Shown here in pieces: positions 34,461 to 42,219 of a stretch of DNA of 64,000 nt (position 1 is the first letter of the stretch; every line of letters begins with the position of its first letter). A program made the translations under genes and the position numbers. The DNA lies in NCBI GenBank assembly GCA_016927475.1, contig JAFGMO010000082.1:1-64000 (forward strand), given 5' to 3'. The notes beneath the pieces were generated by a model that saw only the letters and a program-made list of their open reading frames with translations, was not told the origin of the DNA and searched no databases. The stretch comes from Candidatus Aminicenantota bacterium (GTDB taxonomy: Bacteria; Acidobacteriota; Aminicenantia; Aminicenantales; Aminicenantaceae).

Positions 34461-35891
34461 TCAATGGAAGACGATGGCTTCGAATACGTAGATTTCAGCT
34501 CCCCTTCTCCAGGCTTCGGAGGGAAGGCCGGCCTTGAGGCAGGCCTGGCGGAGAAAAACCTCACGCGACCAGTTCTGTTCCACGGGGACTTGCGGAAGAA
34601 GAAGGCCCCGCTTGTTCCCTTGGGCTATAACCAGTCCGTGTTTACCAACCTGAATACGGGAAGGGTCATGGATTCGTTTTAGCGTGGTAAGAACGGAAAT
34701 TTCGATCTCCAAGCTTTCCAATTCTTTGGGTTCGACAGGAGGAAATCTTCCATCCTGCGTGGCGGCGTACACGGCTGCTTGGATGATGGTTTGATAAAGC
34801 GGCGCCACCGGTTCGATGAAACCGATGCAACCCCGAAGCTGTCCTCGTTTTTTTAAAGTGACAAAAGCTCCGCATTTTGTCAATAACTGAGGATTTTTCG
34901 TTTCATAGTTTATGATTTTTTTTTCACGGACATACTCATTGATGGCAAGACGGGCCAGGTCGAGAAGAAGTTTTTTTTCTTGTGCGGAAAGAGAAAAATC
35001 CTTTTTCTCCTTCGCATCACAAATGGCGCCTGAGAAATATCCGACGACGTTGTCCGCACCTCCATATCGAGAGGAGTCTCCATAAGCCAGAATATCAACC
35101 TTTGGAATACCGGTTTTTTTAACATAAAGAAGAGAAGAAACGACGGCGCCCCCGCCGCACATGATGTTTTCACGGGCTTCAAGTTTTTCAATAAGGGCGT
35201 TCGTTTTCAATTCTTGAATGAGGGATATGGTCTGTTGGTCCACCTTATTAGCCGTATTTTTTGGGAAAAAATGAGACATGTCCGTTGATGCGATAACCAG
35301 CGTGTTTTTATCCGGAAGTATTTCGGCAAGAGCTTCAGCGAGAGTTACGATAGTTTTTCGTTGGGGAATACCCATGACAATAGGAACGATTTTTGCTTGA
35401 GGAAGAGCTACCTGAATGAACGGGACCTGGACTTCGATGGAGTGTTCTTCCCGGTGTGCTTCGGGGATGTATCCGTATCCGGTTTTTTGGGAGATGGATT
35501 CCGCCAGTTCGTTATCGACCTCAATGACGCCCAGGGGGGTTTCATATCCGCCCTTTTTGTAGATTGAACATCCGGTAAATCCGAAACGGTGAGAAGGACC
35601 GATGATGACAACCGAATCAACGTTTTTTCCCATAACGGATTGATATGCCGTAGCAGCGATGGGGCCTGAGTATATATACCCAGCGTGGGGGATAATCAGG
35701 GCGCGTATATTGGCAACGCGTTGGGCGTGTTTTTGGGCCTCCTCGATGTATTTATTGATTTGGGTGGTGAGCTGTTTAGCATTTTCCGGGTAAAACTGGC
35801 CGCTCCAAACGGATTTCCGTATTCCCTGGCTGAATCCGGTACAGGCGATCAATAAAAAAAGGAGGATTCTCTTTTCGACGTGTTTGCTCAT
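34461..35891 (-). CDS. AmmeMemoRadiSam proteins B and A fused (Memo + AMMECR1), exported
   Basis: This 476-residue protein starts with a hydrophobic export signal (ILLFLLIACTGFSQG). Residues ~25-295 are a Memo domain: ALIIPHAGYIYSGPIAATAY, VVIIGPSHRFGF, the histidine-containing HREEHSIEVQVPF and ASTDMSHFFP. Residues ~300-476 are an AMMECR1 domain with CGAFVTLKKRGQLRGCIGF and FLRQACLKAGLPSEAW. The fused B-A pair is part of the AmmeMemoRadiSam system, whose radical SAM partner is not in this window. The role is unknown; a signal peptide is notable. Confidence 0.85.
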   Translation of the reverse strand: MSKHVEKRILLFLLIACTGFSQGIRKSVWSGQFYPENAKQLTTQINKYIEEAQKHAQRVANIRALIIPHAGYIYSGPIAATAYQSVMGKNVDSVVIIGPSHRFGFTGCSIYKKGGYETPLGVIEVDNELAESISQKTGYGYIPEAHREEHSIEVQVPFIQVALPQAKIVPIVMGIPQRKTIVTLAEALAEILPDKNTLVIASTDMSHFFPKNTANKVDQQTISLIQELKTNALIEKLEARENIMCGGGAVVSSLLYVKKTGIPKVDILAYGDSSRYGGADNVVGYFSGAICDAKEKKDFSLSAQEKKLLLDLARLAINEYVREKKIINYETKNPQLLTKCGAFVTLKKRGQLRGCIGFIEPVAPLYQTIIQAAVYAATQDGRFPPVEPKELESLEIEISVLTTLKRIHDPSRIQVGKHGLVIAQGNKRGLLLPQVPVEQNWSREVFLRQACLKAGLPSEAWRRGAEIYVFEAIVFH

Positions 35892-36039
35892 TTTGTTCCT
35901 CTTTTTTGACCTGAATTTTTCAGGATGACTTATTCACCCCTAAATATAATGTACACCCGGGAAAAAATCAAACTGCATGCTTTAGGAAAATATTGACTTT
36001 TTTCTTTAATTTAGGTAAAAAATGATAAGGCAGGAGAGA

Positions 36040-36156
36040 ATGAGGAAGATCATAAAACCATTAATTGCAATAATTGTTGCGGGATCGGCATTTTTCTTTG
36101 GTTTTTATATTGGGCAGGAAAAGATAAAGACAAAGATACCTAATTTTCAGGATTAG
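36040..36156 (+). CDS. Very small membrane protein (38 residues)
   Basis: This ORF is absent from the track. ATG 36040 follows CAGGAGAGA, a good Shine-Dalgarno. The product is MRKIIKPLIAIIVAGSAFFF followed by GFYIGQEKIKTKIPNFQD: one membrane helix and a short polar tail. It resembles the N-terminal anchor of S41-type peptidases, but no peptidase follows. A strong terminator sits 16 bases after its stop, which supports a real transcription unit. Confidence 0.55.
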   Translation: MRKIIKPLIAIIVAGSAFFFGFYIGQEKIKTKIPNFQD

Positions 36157-36171
36157 GTCTAAGAATCATAT

Positions 36172-36209
36172 ATCCGGGTTTTCGTTAAAGGAAACCCGGA
36201 TTTTTTTTT
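36172..36209 (+). terminator. Rho-independent terminator overlapping lolA 3' end
   Basis: The stem ATCCGGGTTT / AAACCCGGAT (36172-36181 with 36192-36201) is followed by nine T. It ends the small plus-strand unit at 36040. It extends into the convergent lolA-like coding sequence, whose last codons lie inside the hairpin. Confidence 0.85.
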
Positions 36210-36892
36210 AGGAATTCGAAGAAATAGTCAGATATCTCGGGATGACTTTTCCAGTTTCTAAACGTCATTTCTGTCCAATCACCATTGGCATACAGGATCT
36301 TCATCCTTTGGAGTCGGCTCAAACTACCCACATCGAACTTCAGGCTCAGGAAGGAATATCCGGTGCCCGGTCGCGGCTTGATCTCTAGACGGGAGGGGCC
36401 CCCTCTATCCTCAAGGAGTTGGATGAAAAAATCTTTTTTAAGTTCTTCAGCATTTCTACTGAATACGGGAGGCAAAAAACGGGATAAGCGGCTGTCCGTT
36501 CCCGTCTGCTTGAATTCAAAAATCTCCACTTCTTTCAGATCGAGGTCTTCCAGCCAGATTTTTTCACCGTTACAATAAATGATGAGATTTTCTCCCCCGC
36601 TATGCTCCATTCGAAGATAATGGGGTTTTTTGAAATATAATTTTCCTTCCGTGACTATCTTCTCTTTGAGTTGGGAAATCTGTTTGGTCTGAGTGAAGCT
36701 GCAGGAAACGGTGTCGGTTTCATTGAATTTTTCCTCGAGCTTGGAAAGGATTTTTTCCACTCTTGGGTCTTCCGGACCTGCATGGAGTAGAGGATATCCC
36801 AGTGATAAAAAAAGAAGCATGATCGGGATCAGATACTTTTTTGATGGCGGCCTATGATTAAAAATTTGCCTGACCTCCATGAGGATTATCAT
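36185..36892 (-). CDS. LolA-like outer membrane lipoprotein carrier
   Basis: This 235-residue exported protein has the LolA fold pattern: a signal peptide (LIPIMLLFLSLGYPLLHAG), then VSCSFTQTKQISQLKEKIVTEGKLYFKKPHYLRMEH, and later SLSLKFDVGSL-like strands with TEMTFRNWK. LolA ferries lipoproteins across the periplasm. The start at 36892 (MIILMEVRQ) or Met5 is possible. Its last four codons fall inside the opposite-strand terminator. A LolB-like gene is 0.5 kb away on the other strand. Confidence 0.8.
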   Translation of the reverse strand: MIILMEVRQIFNHRPPSKKYLIPIMLLFLSLGYPLLHAGPEDPRVEKILSKLEEKFNETDTVSCSFTQTKQISQLKEKIVTEGKLYFKKPHYLRMEHSGGENLIIYCNGEKIWLEDLDLKEVEIFEFKQTGTDSRLSRFLPPVFSRNAEELKKDFFIQLLEDRGGPSRLEIKPRPGTGYSFLSLKFDVGSLSRLQRMKILYANGDWTEMTFRNWKSHPEISDYFFEFLKKNPGFL

Positions 36893-36902
36893 TTTATAAT
36901 GT

Positions 36903-37026
36903 TAGCCTGGTTATTTCCAGTCAGCCAAAAATATATTGTTTCGGTCTGTTCACGGTGCCGAGCACAGCTTCACGGGCTAACACCTCATATCTGTGGTAAC
37001 CTTGACTCGTGAATAATACAGGCTGG
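36903..37026. mobile_element. MITE-like element, copy C (degenerate)
   Basis: The left end TTAGCCTGGTTATT is a diverged inverted copy of the right end GAATAATACAGGCTGG. The interior carries the second module of copy A (CACGGTGCCGAGCACAGCTTCACGGGCT, then TGTGGTAACCTTGACTCGTGAATAA). The right end lies five bases from the -35 of the downstream operon. Confidence 0.6.
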
Positions 37027-37028
37027 CA

Positions 37029-37057
37029 TTGACGAAATATCCGGCCGGTTTTATAAT
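37029..37057 (+). promoter_or_regulatory. Strong sigma-70 promoter of the small membrane protein-lolB-ispE run
   Basis: TTGACG at 37029-37034 is separated by 17 bases from a perfect TATAAT at 37052-37057. It abuts MITE copy C. The first ORF starts at 37091 with GAGG seven bases before. Confidence 0.78.
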
Positions 37058-37090
37058 AAAATTCAATTATTCTTTTATCGAGGTAAAACT

Positions 37091-37402
37091 ATGAATTGGG
37101 GCTTATATGGATTTCTTTTTGTTTTTGCGATGTTTATCTTGCTCATGCTCATTAATCCCAATCTCTCATGTTTTGGGAAGAGAATAAAATCTCCGTTATA
37201 TCCTCTCTTTCGTAAGAAAAAAAAGCATCGGAAGACAGAAGATTACGGATTCAAACTGGTGGAAGGGAGTCCGAAGAAACAGGTAGCGGTGAGAAAACCT
37301 TCGACCGAGCAAGAAAGCAGAAAGGTTGAAGACTACGGATTCAAGCTGTTCGATGAAGAGGAAGGCCGGCATGAAAAAAAGGGGAAAAAGGGGGAGAATT
37401 AA
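37091..37402 (+). CDS. Small membrane-anchored protein with two EDYGFKL repeats
   Basis: I do not recognise this family. The 103 residues have one N-terminal helix (GLYGFLFVFAMFILLMLI) and a basic cytoplasmic-like tail. The tail contains two copies of the motif KTEDYGFKL / KVEDYGFKL about 35 residues apart. Such short repeats can be binding tags for a partner protein. Its end overlaps the LolB-like gene by 32 bases, and GAGGTAAAACT precedes the start. Confidence 0.7.
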   Translation: MNWGLYGFLFVFAMFILLMLINPNLSCFGKRIKSPLYPLFRKKKKHRKTEDYGFKLVEGSPKKQVAVRKPSTEQESRKVEDYGFKLFDEEEGRHEKKGKKGEN

Positions 37403-38087
37403 TACCCTTCGGCCGGGAAGCCTCGTCGTTTTGATTGCTTCCTGGCTGTTGATACAAACCGCCTGTGTTCCTTCCCGGATTCTTTTATCTCCTTTACCAC
37501 AGAGTATTGAAAGCCTGGAAGGTTATGCCTCGATCAGGATATCCGGTAACGGCGTAAAGAACAGGGCCAAGTTTTCATTTGTTTTCAGGTTTCCCCGGGA
37601 AGGAAAGATTCAGGTAAAAAACGTTATCGGGAAAACGCTTTTTCAAATCCTTATTAAGAACCAGGGATCCTATTTTATTCTTCCCTCCAAAAGAGTTTAT
37701 TGGCAGGGGGACCAGGAGGACCTCATTGAGAAATTTCTGGGCTTCAGTCTGAGCATGGCAGAGATGGCAGGATTGATGACGGGAAATTCTTCTGTCTGGC
37801 AGAGAGGTGGAATTTCCGCAGGGTGGGAGATCGAAAAAGATGCCTCAGGAAAAATACTTTCAGGGGAAAGGAAAAATTTCCGTTTTCAGGTCAAAGAATA
37901 TATAAACGGGACTTCAGCAGTGAAAGAGCTGGAATTCGAACATGACCGGGGCGAAGGATGTTTGAAAATTCTCCAGATTCGTTTCAACGGAACGGTGCGT
38001 AATGAGATTTTTTCGGAAAAGTTTTTGGTATCTTTTAACAGAAAAACATGGCCTGAGATTGAGCGTTTGTTGAACAATGAAAAGTAA
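37371..38087 (+). CDS. LolB-like outer membrane lipoprotein
   Basis: The track start at 37326 is too early. ATG 37371 has GAGGAAGG upstream and begins a lipoprotein signal ending at LLIQTAC, giving 238 residues. The mature part has a LolA/LolB-like sheet: YASIRISGNGVKNRAKFSFVFRFPREGKIQV, GSYFILPSKRVYWQGDQEDLIEKFLG. It may receive lipoproteins at the outer membrane, or be a DUF4292-like relative. The TAA stop is formed with the first two bases of MITE copy D. Confidence 0.7.
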   Translation: MKKRGKRGRINTLRPGSLVVLIASWLLIQTACVPSRILLSPLPQSIESLEGYASIRISGNGVKNRAKFSFVFRFPREGKIQVKNVIGKTLFQILIKNQGSYFILPSKRVYWQGDQEDLIEKFLGFSLSMAEMAGLMTGNSSVWQRGGISAGWEIEKDASGKILSGERKNFRFQVKEYINGTSAVKELEFEHDRGEGCLKILQIRFNGTVRNEIFSEKFLVSFNRKTWPEIERLLNNEK

Positions 38088-38236
38088 CCTGCATTATTCG
38101 TAAATTTGGCCGACATTTTCTTGACAACGGTCATAGAAAATGTTTCATTATCAGTATTGCCATAGAATACGTTTAAACGACACATACTATTGAAATTATC
38201 TATTGGTGTCGGCCAAATTTACGAATAATGCAGGTT
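38086..38236. mobile_element. MITE-like element, copy D (151 bp, perfect 30-bp terminal inverted repeats)
   Basis: The ends AACCTGCATTATTCGTAAAT + TTGGCCGACA (38086-38115) repeat inverted and perfectly at 38207-38236. Left TA (38085-38086) and right TA (38236-38237) make the target duplication expected of Tc1/mariner-IS630 elements. The interior holds no ORF. It is inserted exactly between the LolB-like stop and the ispE start, contributing bases to both codons. Its reverse complement matches copy A. Confidence 0.85.
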
Positions 38237-39094
38237 AAATCTTTTGCTAAAGTCAATCTGGGTTTAGAGATCCTTGGAAAAAGGCCTGACGGCTATCATG
38301 ATATTCGGACATTGTTCCAAACCGTAAACCTGTACGATATCCTTGAATTTGAAATTTTACCTGAAGACAAAATTCTTCTACACGGAAACGATAGATCCAT
38401 CTCTTGGGGAGAGGACAATCTTATGTTCAAAGCATCATCTTTGCTTAAAAAGGAGACAGGTGTTTTAAAAGGAGTAAGAATTCGGGTTGAAAAAAACATT
38501 CCCGCCGGCATGGGACTCGGGGGGGGGAGCAGCAATGCAGCCGTTTCTCTTTTGAGTTTGAATACGTTATGGAATCTCGGTCTGAACAGGAATGATCTTT
38601 TGAAATGGGCAAAAAAATTAGGCGCTGATGTCCCCTTTTTTCTCTATGGAGGATTCTGCCTCGGCCTGGAAAGGGGAGACCGAATCCTAGAGAAAGAGGA
38701 TCTCGATGACGTCTTTTTTTTGTTGGCCCTTCCGGATTTTTCGGTCAGTACAGCTCATGTTTACAGAAGCCTCCCCATGTCCTTGACTTCAGGAGATAAA
38801 GGCAGTAAAATTAACGAGTTTTTAACGAATTTTGACTTTGGATTACTGGAAAATAGACTAGAAAAAACCGTTTTCCGACTATATCCTCAACTCAAAGCTA
38901 TTAAACGCTTGATTCAGGTTCAGGAACCGGAGCTTTTACTCGTTACGGGCACGGGTTCCGCTATAGTTGGTCTTTTCCGGAAAAAGGATGAGGCGGAAAA
39001 TGCGGGAAAAGCGATAGAGAAAAAATTTCCATATCGAGTTGTTAAGTCGATTTCCCGGAGCGAGTACTGGAAAGGAGTTACTATTGGGGTGTAG
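38228..39094 (+). CDS. ispE: 4-diphosphocytidyl-2-C-methyl-D-erythritol kinase
   Basis: IspE (288 residues) is a GHMP kinase of the MEP isoprenoid pathway. The N-terminal VKSFAKVNLGLEILGKRPDGYHDIRT is typical, as are the P-loop IPAGMGLGGGSSNAAVSLL and the C-terminal LLVTGTGSAIVGLF. The ATG lies inside the right inverted repeat of MITE copy D and has no Shine-Dalgarno. The family N-terminus needs only two or three residues ahead of SFAKVNLG, so the start is probably right. The 3' end overlaps tRNA-Gln by ten bases. ispD and ispF lie at 50-51 kb. Confidence 0.95.
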   Translation: MQVKSFAKVNLGLEILGKRPDGYHDIRTLFQTVNLYDILEFEILPEDKILLHGNDRSISWGEDNLMFKASSLLKKETGVLKGVRIRVEKNIPAGMGLGGGSSNAAVSLLSLNTLWNLGLNRNDLLKWAKKLGADVPFFLYGGFCLGLERGDRILEKEDLDDVFFLLALPDFSVSTAHVYRSLPMSLTSGDKGSKINEFLTNFDFGLLENRLEKTVFRLYPQLKAIKRLIQVQEPELLLVTGTGSAIVGLFRKKDEAENAGKAIEKKFPYRVVKSISRSEYWKGVTIGV

Positions 39095-39156
39095 CCAAGC
39101 GGTAAGGCAGCGGACTTTGGATCCGCCATTCGGAGGTTCGAATCCTCCCACCCCAG
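39085..39156 (+). tRNA. tRNA-Gln (anticodon UUG)
   Basis: The 72-nt cloverleaf has acceptor TGGGGTG / CACCCCA with discriminator G, D-arm GTAGCCAAGCGGTAAGGC, anticodon arm GCGGACTTTGGATCCGC (TTG) and T-arm GGAGGTTCGAATCCTCC. The 3' CCA is not encoded. The first ten bases are also the last codons of ispE. Confidence 0.96.
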
Positions 39157-39206
39157 TTTAAGGATAAAATCCTTTTTATCATAGAGTGCCGAGGAGAAGC
39201 GAAGGT

Positions 39207-40151
39207 ATGGATAAGAATACAATGAAAGTATTTTCAGGATCCTCAAACAAACCTTTGGCTGAGGAGATCGCCGGCTATTTGAAAATCAACCTGGGCAAAT
39301 CCACCTTGGAACGTTTCAGTGATGGAGAGATCCATTTTTTCATCGATGAGAATGTCAGGGGTGAAGATGTTTTTGTGATCCAGTCGGGAAGTTATGACGC
39401 TAATTTCCACATGATGGAACTTTTTGTCATGATAGATGCCTTAAAAAGGGCTTCTGCGGAAAGGATCACGGCTGTTGTCCCCTATTATTGCTATGCACGC
39501 CAAGATTGGAAAGACCGGCCGCGGGTTGCAATCTCCGCCCGTTTGGTTGCTGATCTTCTGGAGGCGGCTGGAGCGGACAGGGTGTTGACCATGGACCTTC
39601 ATTCTCCTCAAATTCAGGGTTTTTTTTCTGTCCCCGTGGACAACCTTACGGCAGGGCCTGTACTGCTTAAATATGTCAAAACACTGGAGCTGCAAAATCT
39701 AGCAGTGGTATCTCCTGATGCCGGAGGAGTGGGTCGAGCCCGGTATTTCGCAAAAAAGCTTGAGGCCGGTTTGGCCATAATTGATAAAAGAAGACCTGCT
39801 CCCAATGTCGCCCAGGTTCACAATGTTATTGGAGATGTAATGGATAAAGATGTTGTTATCCTGGACGATATGGTCGATACTGCCGGAACTCTTGTGCAAA
39901 GCGTTGAAGCCTTGAAAAATGAAGGCGCCAAAGAAATATTCGCAGCATGTACTCATGCCGTTCTTTCCGGACAAGCGCTTAAGAGAATCAATATTTCCCC
40001 CATGGAAGGATTGATCGTAACGAATACGATTCTTTTGGACAAGAAAAAAGAAGCCTGTGAAAAAATCCGTGTTCTTTCTGTTGCCGGGCTATTTGGGGAA
40101 GCGATTCGAAGAATAAATCGAGGGATGTCCGTCAGCTCGTTGTTTGAATAA
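39207..40151 (+). CDS. prs: Ribose-phosphate pyrophosphokinase
   Basis: Prs (314 residues from ATG 39207) makes PRPP from ribose 5-phosphate and ATP. It has the N-terminal FSGSSNKPLAEEIAGYL, ERFSDGEIHFFIDENVRG, the flexible loop YARQDWKDRPRVAISARLVADLLEAAGADRVLTMDLHSPQIQGFF and the PRPP site VVILDDMVDTAGTLV. The loop has W where many class I enzymes have R. The track start is a GTG; the ATG with GAAGG ahead is preferred. It follows tRNA-Gln and precedes rplY, the usual order. Confidence 0.95.
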   Translation: MDKNTMKVFSGSSNKPLAEEIAGYLKINLGKSTLERFSDGEIHFFIDENVRGEDVFVIQSGSYDANFHMMELFVMIDALKRASAERITAVVPYYCYARQDWKDRPRVAISARLVADLLEAAGADRVLTMDLHSPQIQGFFSVPVDNLTAGPVLLKYVKTLELQNLAVVSPDAGGVGRARYFAKKLEAGLAIIDKRRPAPNVAQVHNVIGDVMDKDVVILDDMVDTAGTLVQSVEALKNEGAKEIFAACTHAVLSGQALKRINISPMEGLIVTNTILLDKKKEACEKIRVLSVAGLFGEAIRRINRGMSVSSLFE

Positions 40152-40164
40152 AAAGGAGGAAGAC

Positions 40165-40836
40165 ATGGGCTTTTTGATCAAATGTGAACGAAGAAATGAT
40201 TTTGGAAAAAATGCGGCCCGAAGGTTGAGAAGAGAGCAGATGATCCCTGCTGTCCTCTATGGAAAAAAAGAAGAGAATGTTCCCTTATCCATTAATAAAA
40301 AGGACATTTTCAACATATTGAAATCAGAGACGGCCGAGAATACTATCTTCAAACTGGATTTTGATGCAGGGAAAAAGGATGTTATGTTTAGAGAACTGCA
40401 AAAGGATCCGGTTACCGATGAAATTCTCCATGCAGACCTGATTCAAATTGCCATGGACAAGCCTATCCAGATTTCCGTCCCGGTGTTAACTGTTGGTGAA
40501 GCCGTAGGCGTAAAAGCCGAAGGAGGATTTCTTGATTTTATAACCCGGGAAGTGGAACTTGAATGCCTGCCGAAAGATATCCCCGACCATATTCAGATTG
40601 ATATAAGCAGTTTACATATTGGCCAATCCCTCAAGGTGGAAGACCTCGATCTGCCTCAGGTAGTCAGTTTGATAAGCGAACCCAATGTAATCCTGGTTAA
40701 TGTTGAGGCTCCTCATAAGGAAGAAGAAGTTGTTGTTGAAGAAGAAGAAGAGATCATCGGAGAAGAAGAAGAACCCGAAGTCATAAAAAAGGAGAAAGAG
40801 GAGGCGGCGGAAAAGGAAAAGAGTGTGGAGGAATGA
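40165..40836 (+). CDS. rplY: Large ribosomal subunit protein bL25 (Ctc form) with charged tail
   Basis: Ctc-type bL25 binds 5S rRNA. The N-terminal domain has RNDFGKNAARRLRREQMIPAVLYGK. The beta domain has FRELQKDPVTDEILHADLIQI. The start is ATG 40165 with AAGGAGG upstream; the track start is too early. The last ~45 residues are an acidic-lysine tail (EEEEEIIGEEEEPEVIKK). It is followed by pth. Confidence 0.93.
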   Translation: MGFLIKCERRNDFGKNAARRLRREQMIPAVLYGKKEENVPLSINKKDIFNILKSETAENTIFKLDFDAGKKDVMFRELQKDPVTDEILHADLIQIAMDKPIQISVPVLTVGEAVGVKAEGGFLDFITREVELECLPKDIPDHIQIDISSLHIGQSLKVEDLDLPQVVSLISEPNVILVNVEAPHKEEEVVVEEEEEIIGEEEEPEVIKKEKEEAAEKEKSVEE

Positions 40837-40839
40837 TCG

Positions 40840-41415
40840 TTGTGGGCTGTTGTTGGCCTGGGAAATCCCGGATTGCGTTATGCCCATACAAGGCATAATG
40901 TCGGCTTTGCCTTCATCAAAATGCTGGCCAAAGATTGGAACATTCAAACAAAAAAAAGGGCTTTTTCCAGTAAAGTGGGAGAAGGAGAACGAAAACGAGA
41001 GAAAATTTTTGTAGCGATGCCTCAAACCTACATGAACAACAGCGGATTTGCTGTTAAAAAAATCGTGGACAACAGGAAAATCGAGAAGGAAAAGTTGATA
41101 ATTATTTATGATGATCTTGACATTCCATTGGGCGAGATCCGGGTCAGAAAAGAAGGAAGCGCCGGAACTCACAAGGGTATGGATTCCGTCATCAGGGAAC
41201 TTAAGATAACGTGTTTTCCTCGAATCAGAATCGGTATCGGGCCTTCATCACCCGTAAAGGACACCATAACATTCGTTCTTTCTCCTTTTGATGAAGAGGA
41301 AAAACCTCTTATTGATGAAGGGCTGAGGAAAGCCCGGAACGCTTTGGAAATGATATTCGATAGAGGAATCGAGAACGCTATGAGCGTTTTTAACCAAAAA
41401 ATGGAGAGAATATAA
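40840..41415 (+). CDS. pth: Peptidyl-tRNA hydrolase
   Basis: Pth (191 residues) recycles tRNAs from peptidyl-tRNA. It has VVGLGNPGLRYAHTRHNVGF with the catalytic histidine, QTYMNNSGFAV, IIIYDDLDIPLGEIRVRKEGSAGTHKGMDSVI and RIRIGIGPSS. The start is TTG with GGAGG seven bases upstream; the preceding in-frame codon is a stop, so no earlier start exists. It follows rplY closely. Confidence 0.94.
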   Translation: MWAVVGLGNPGLRYAHTRHNVGFAFIKMLAKDWNIQTKKRAFSSKVGEGERKREKIFVAMPQTYMNNSGFAVKKIVDNRKIEKEKLIIIYDDLDIPLGEIRVRKEGSAGTHKGMDSVIRELKITCFPRIRIGIGPSSPVKDTITFVLSPFDEEEKPLIDEGLRKARNALEMIFDRGIENAMSVFNQKMERI

Positions 41416-41518
41416 AATCTCCAAGAAAACATTCAATCTGATGTGGACAGATTGAAATGAAGCCCTCCTTGTTCCTTCACTATTGAGGGAGGGGCTTTAA
41501 ATCCGAAAGGAGGAGACT

Positions 41519-41938
41519 ATGCGTCAGTACGAAACTGCATTCCTTGTTTCCCCAAAACTTGAGGAAGAAGAAATCAAAGCCACCATTCAAGAGACGGCTG
41601 ATATCGTCTCTAAGAAAAAAGGAAAGATAGTCAAGCAAGACATTTGGGGCAAACGGAAGCTGGCTTACCCCATTAAAAAGCATGAGGAAGCCTATTATGT
41701 TTTTTTCACCTACGAAGGAGAGGCCGATATACCGGCTGAGTTGGAGCGACGTTTCAAACAGAGTGATAAGATCATCCGCTATCTGACGGTGAAGAAAAGC
41801 GAAAAAGAAAACATTAGAAGCAAAAGAAAAAAGAGCAAAGTTACGCGCAGAAAGACATCATCCGTCGAGAAACCGTCCCCGGAAGTCGAAAATGAAGAGA
41901 AATTGTCCCCCGAAAAAACCGATGAGGAGAAAGAATAA
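41519..41938 (+). CDS. rpsF: Small ribosomal subunit protein bS6
   Basis: bS6 (139 residues) has [19 protein letters not shown] and [23 protein letters not shown]. Residues past ~100 form a charged tail ([19 protein letters not shown], then [13 protein letters not shown]) not found in short forms. A hairpin GCCCTCC...GGAGGGGC lies upstream at 41463-41494 and could be a leader regulatory structure. A strong AAGGAGG precedes the ATG. It overlaps rpsR by one base; no ssb lies between them. Confidence 0.94.
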   Translation: MRQYETAFLVSPKLEEEEIKATIQETADIVSKKKGKIVKQDIWGKRKLAYPIKKHEEAYYVFFTYEGEADIPAELERRFKQSDKIIRYLTVKKSEKENIRSKRKKSKVTRRKTSSVEKPSPEVENEEKLSPEKTDEEKE

Positions 41939-42195
41939 TGATGAAAAATCCGAGAAGCGAAAAAGGCGGATACAGGCGATATTTTTCTCCAAAAAAGAAA
42001 GTGTGCCGTTTTTGCCAGCGGAATGTCAGAGAGATTGATTATAAGAACGTCGACCTTCTCAAAAAATATGTTCCCGAAAGGGGAAAAATCTCTCCTCGCC
42101 GGGTCACCGGAACCTGCGCTTTTCACCAGAGAAAACTTTCTGTGGCCATAAAAAGAGCAAGACTGCTGGCATTGCTCCCTTATGTTGAAGATTAA
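41938..42195 (+). CDS. rpsR: Small ribosomal subunit protein bS18
   Basis: bS18 (85 residues) binds bS6 on the ribosomal platform. It has [64 protein letters not shown], the full family pattern. The cysteines suggest zinc. The start overlaps the rpsF stop. Confidence 0.96.
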   Translation: MMKNPRSEKGGYRRYFSPKKKVCRFCQRNVREIDYKNVDLLKKYVPERGKISPRRVTGTCAFHQRKLSVAIKRARLLALLPYVED

Positions 42196-42219
42196 TCCCT
42201 TTTTGAACAGGAGGAACAA

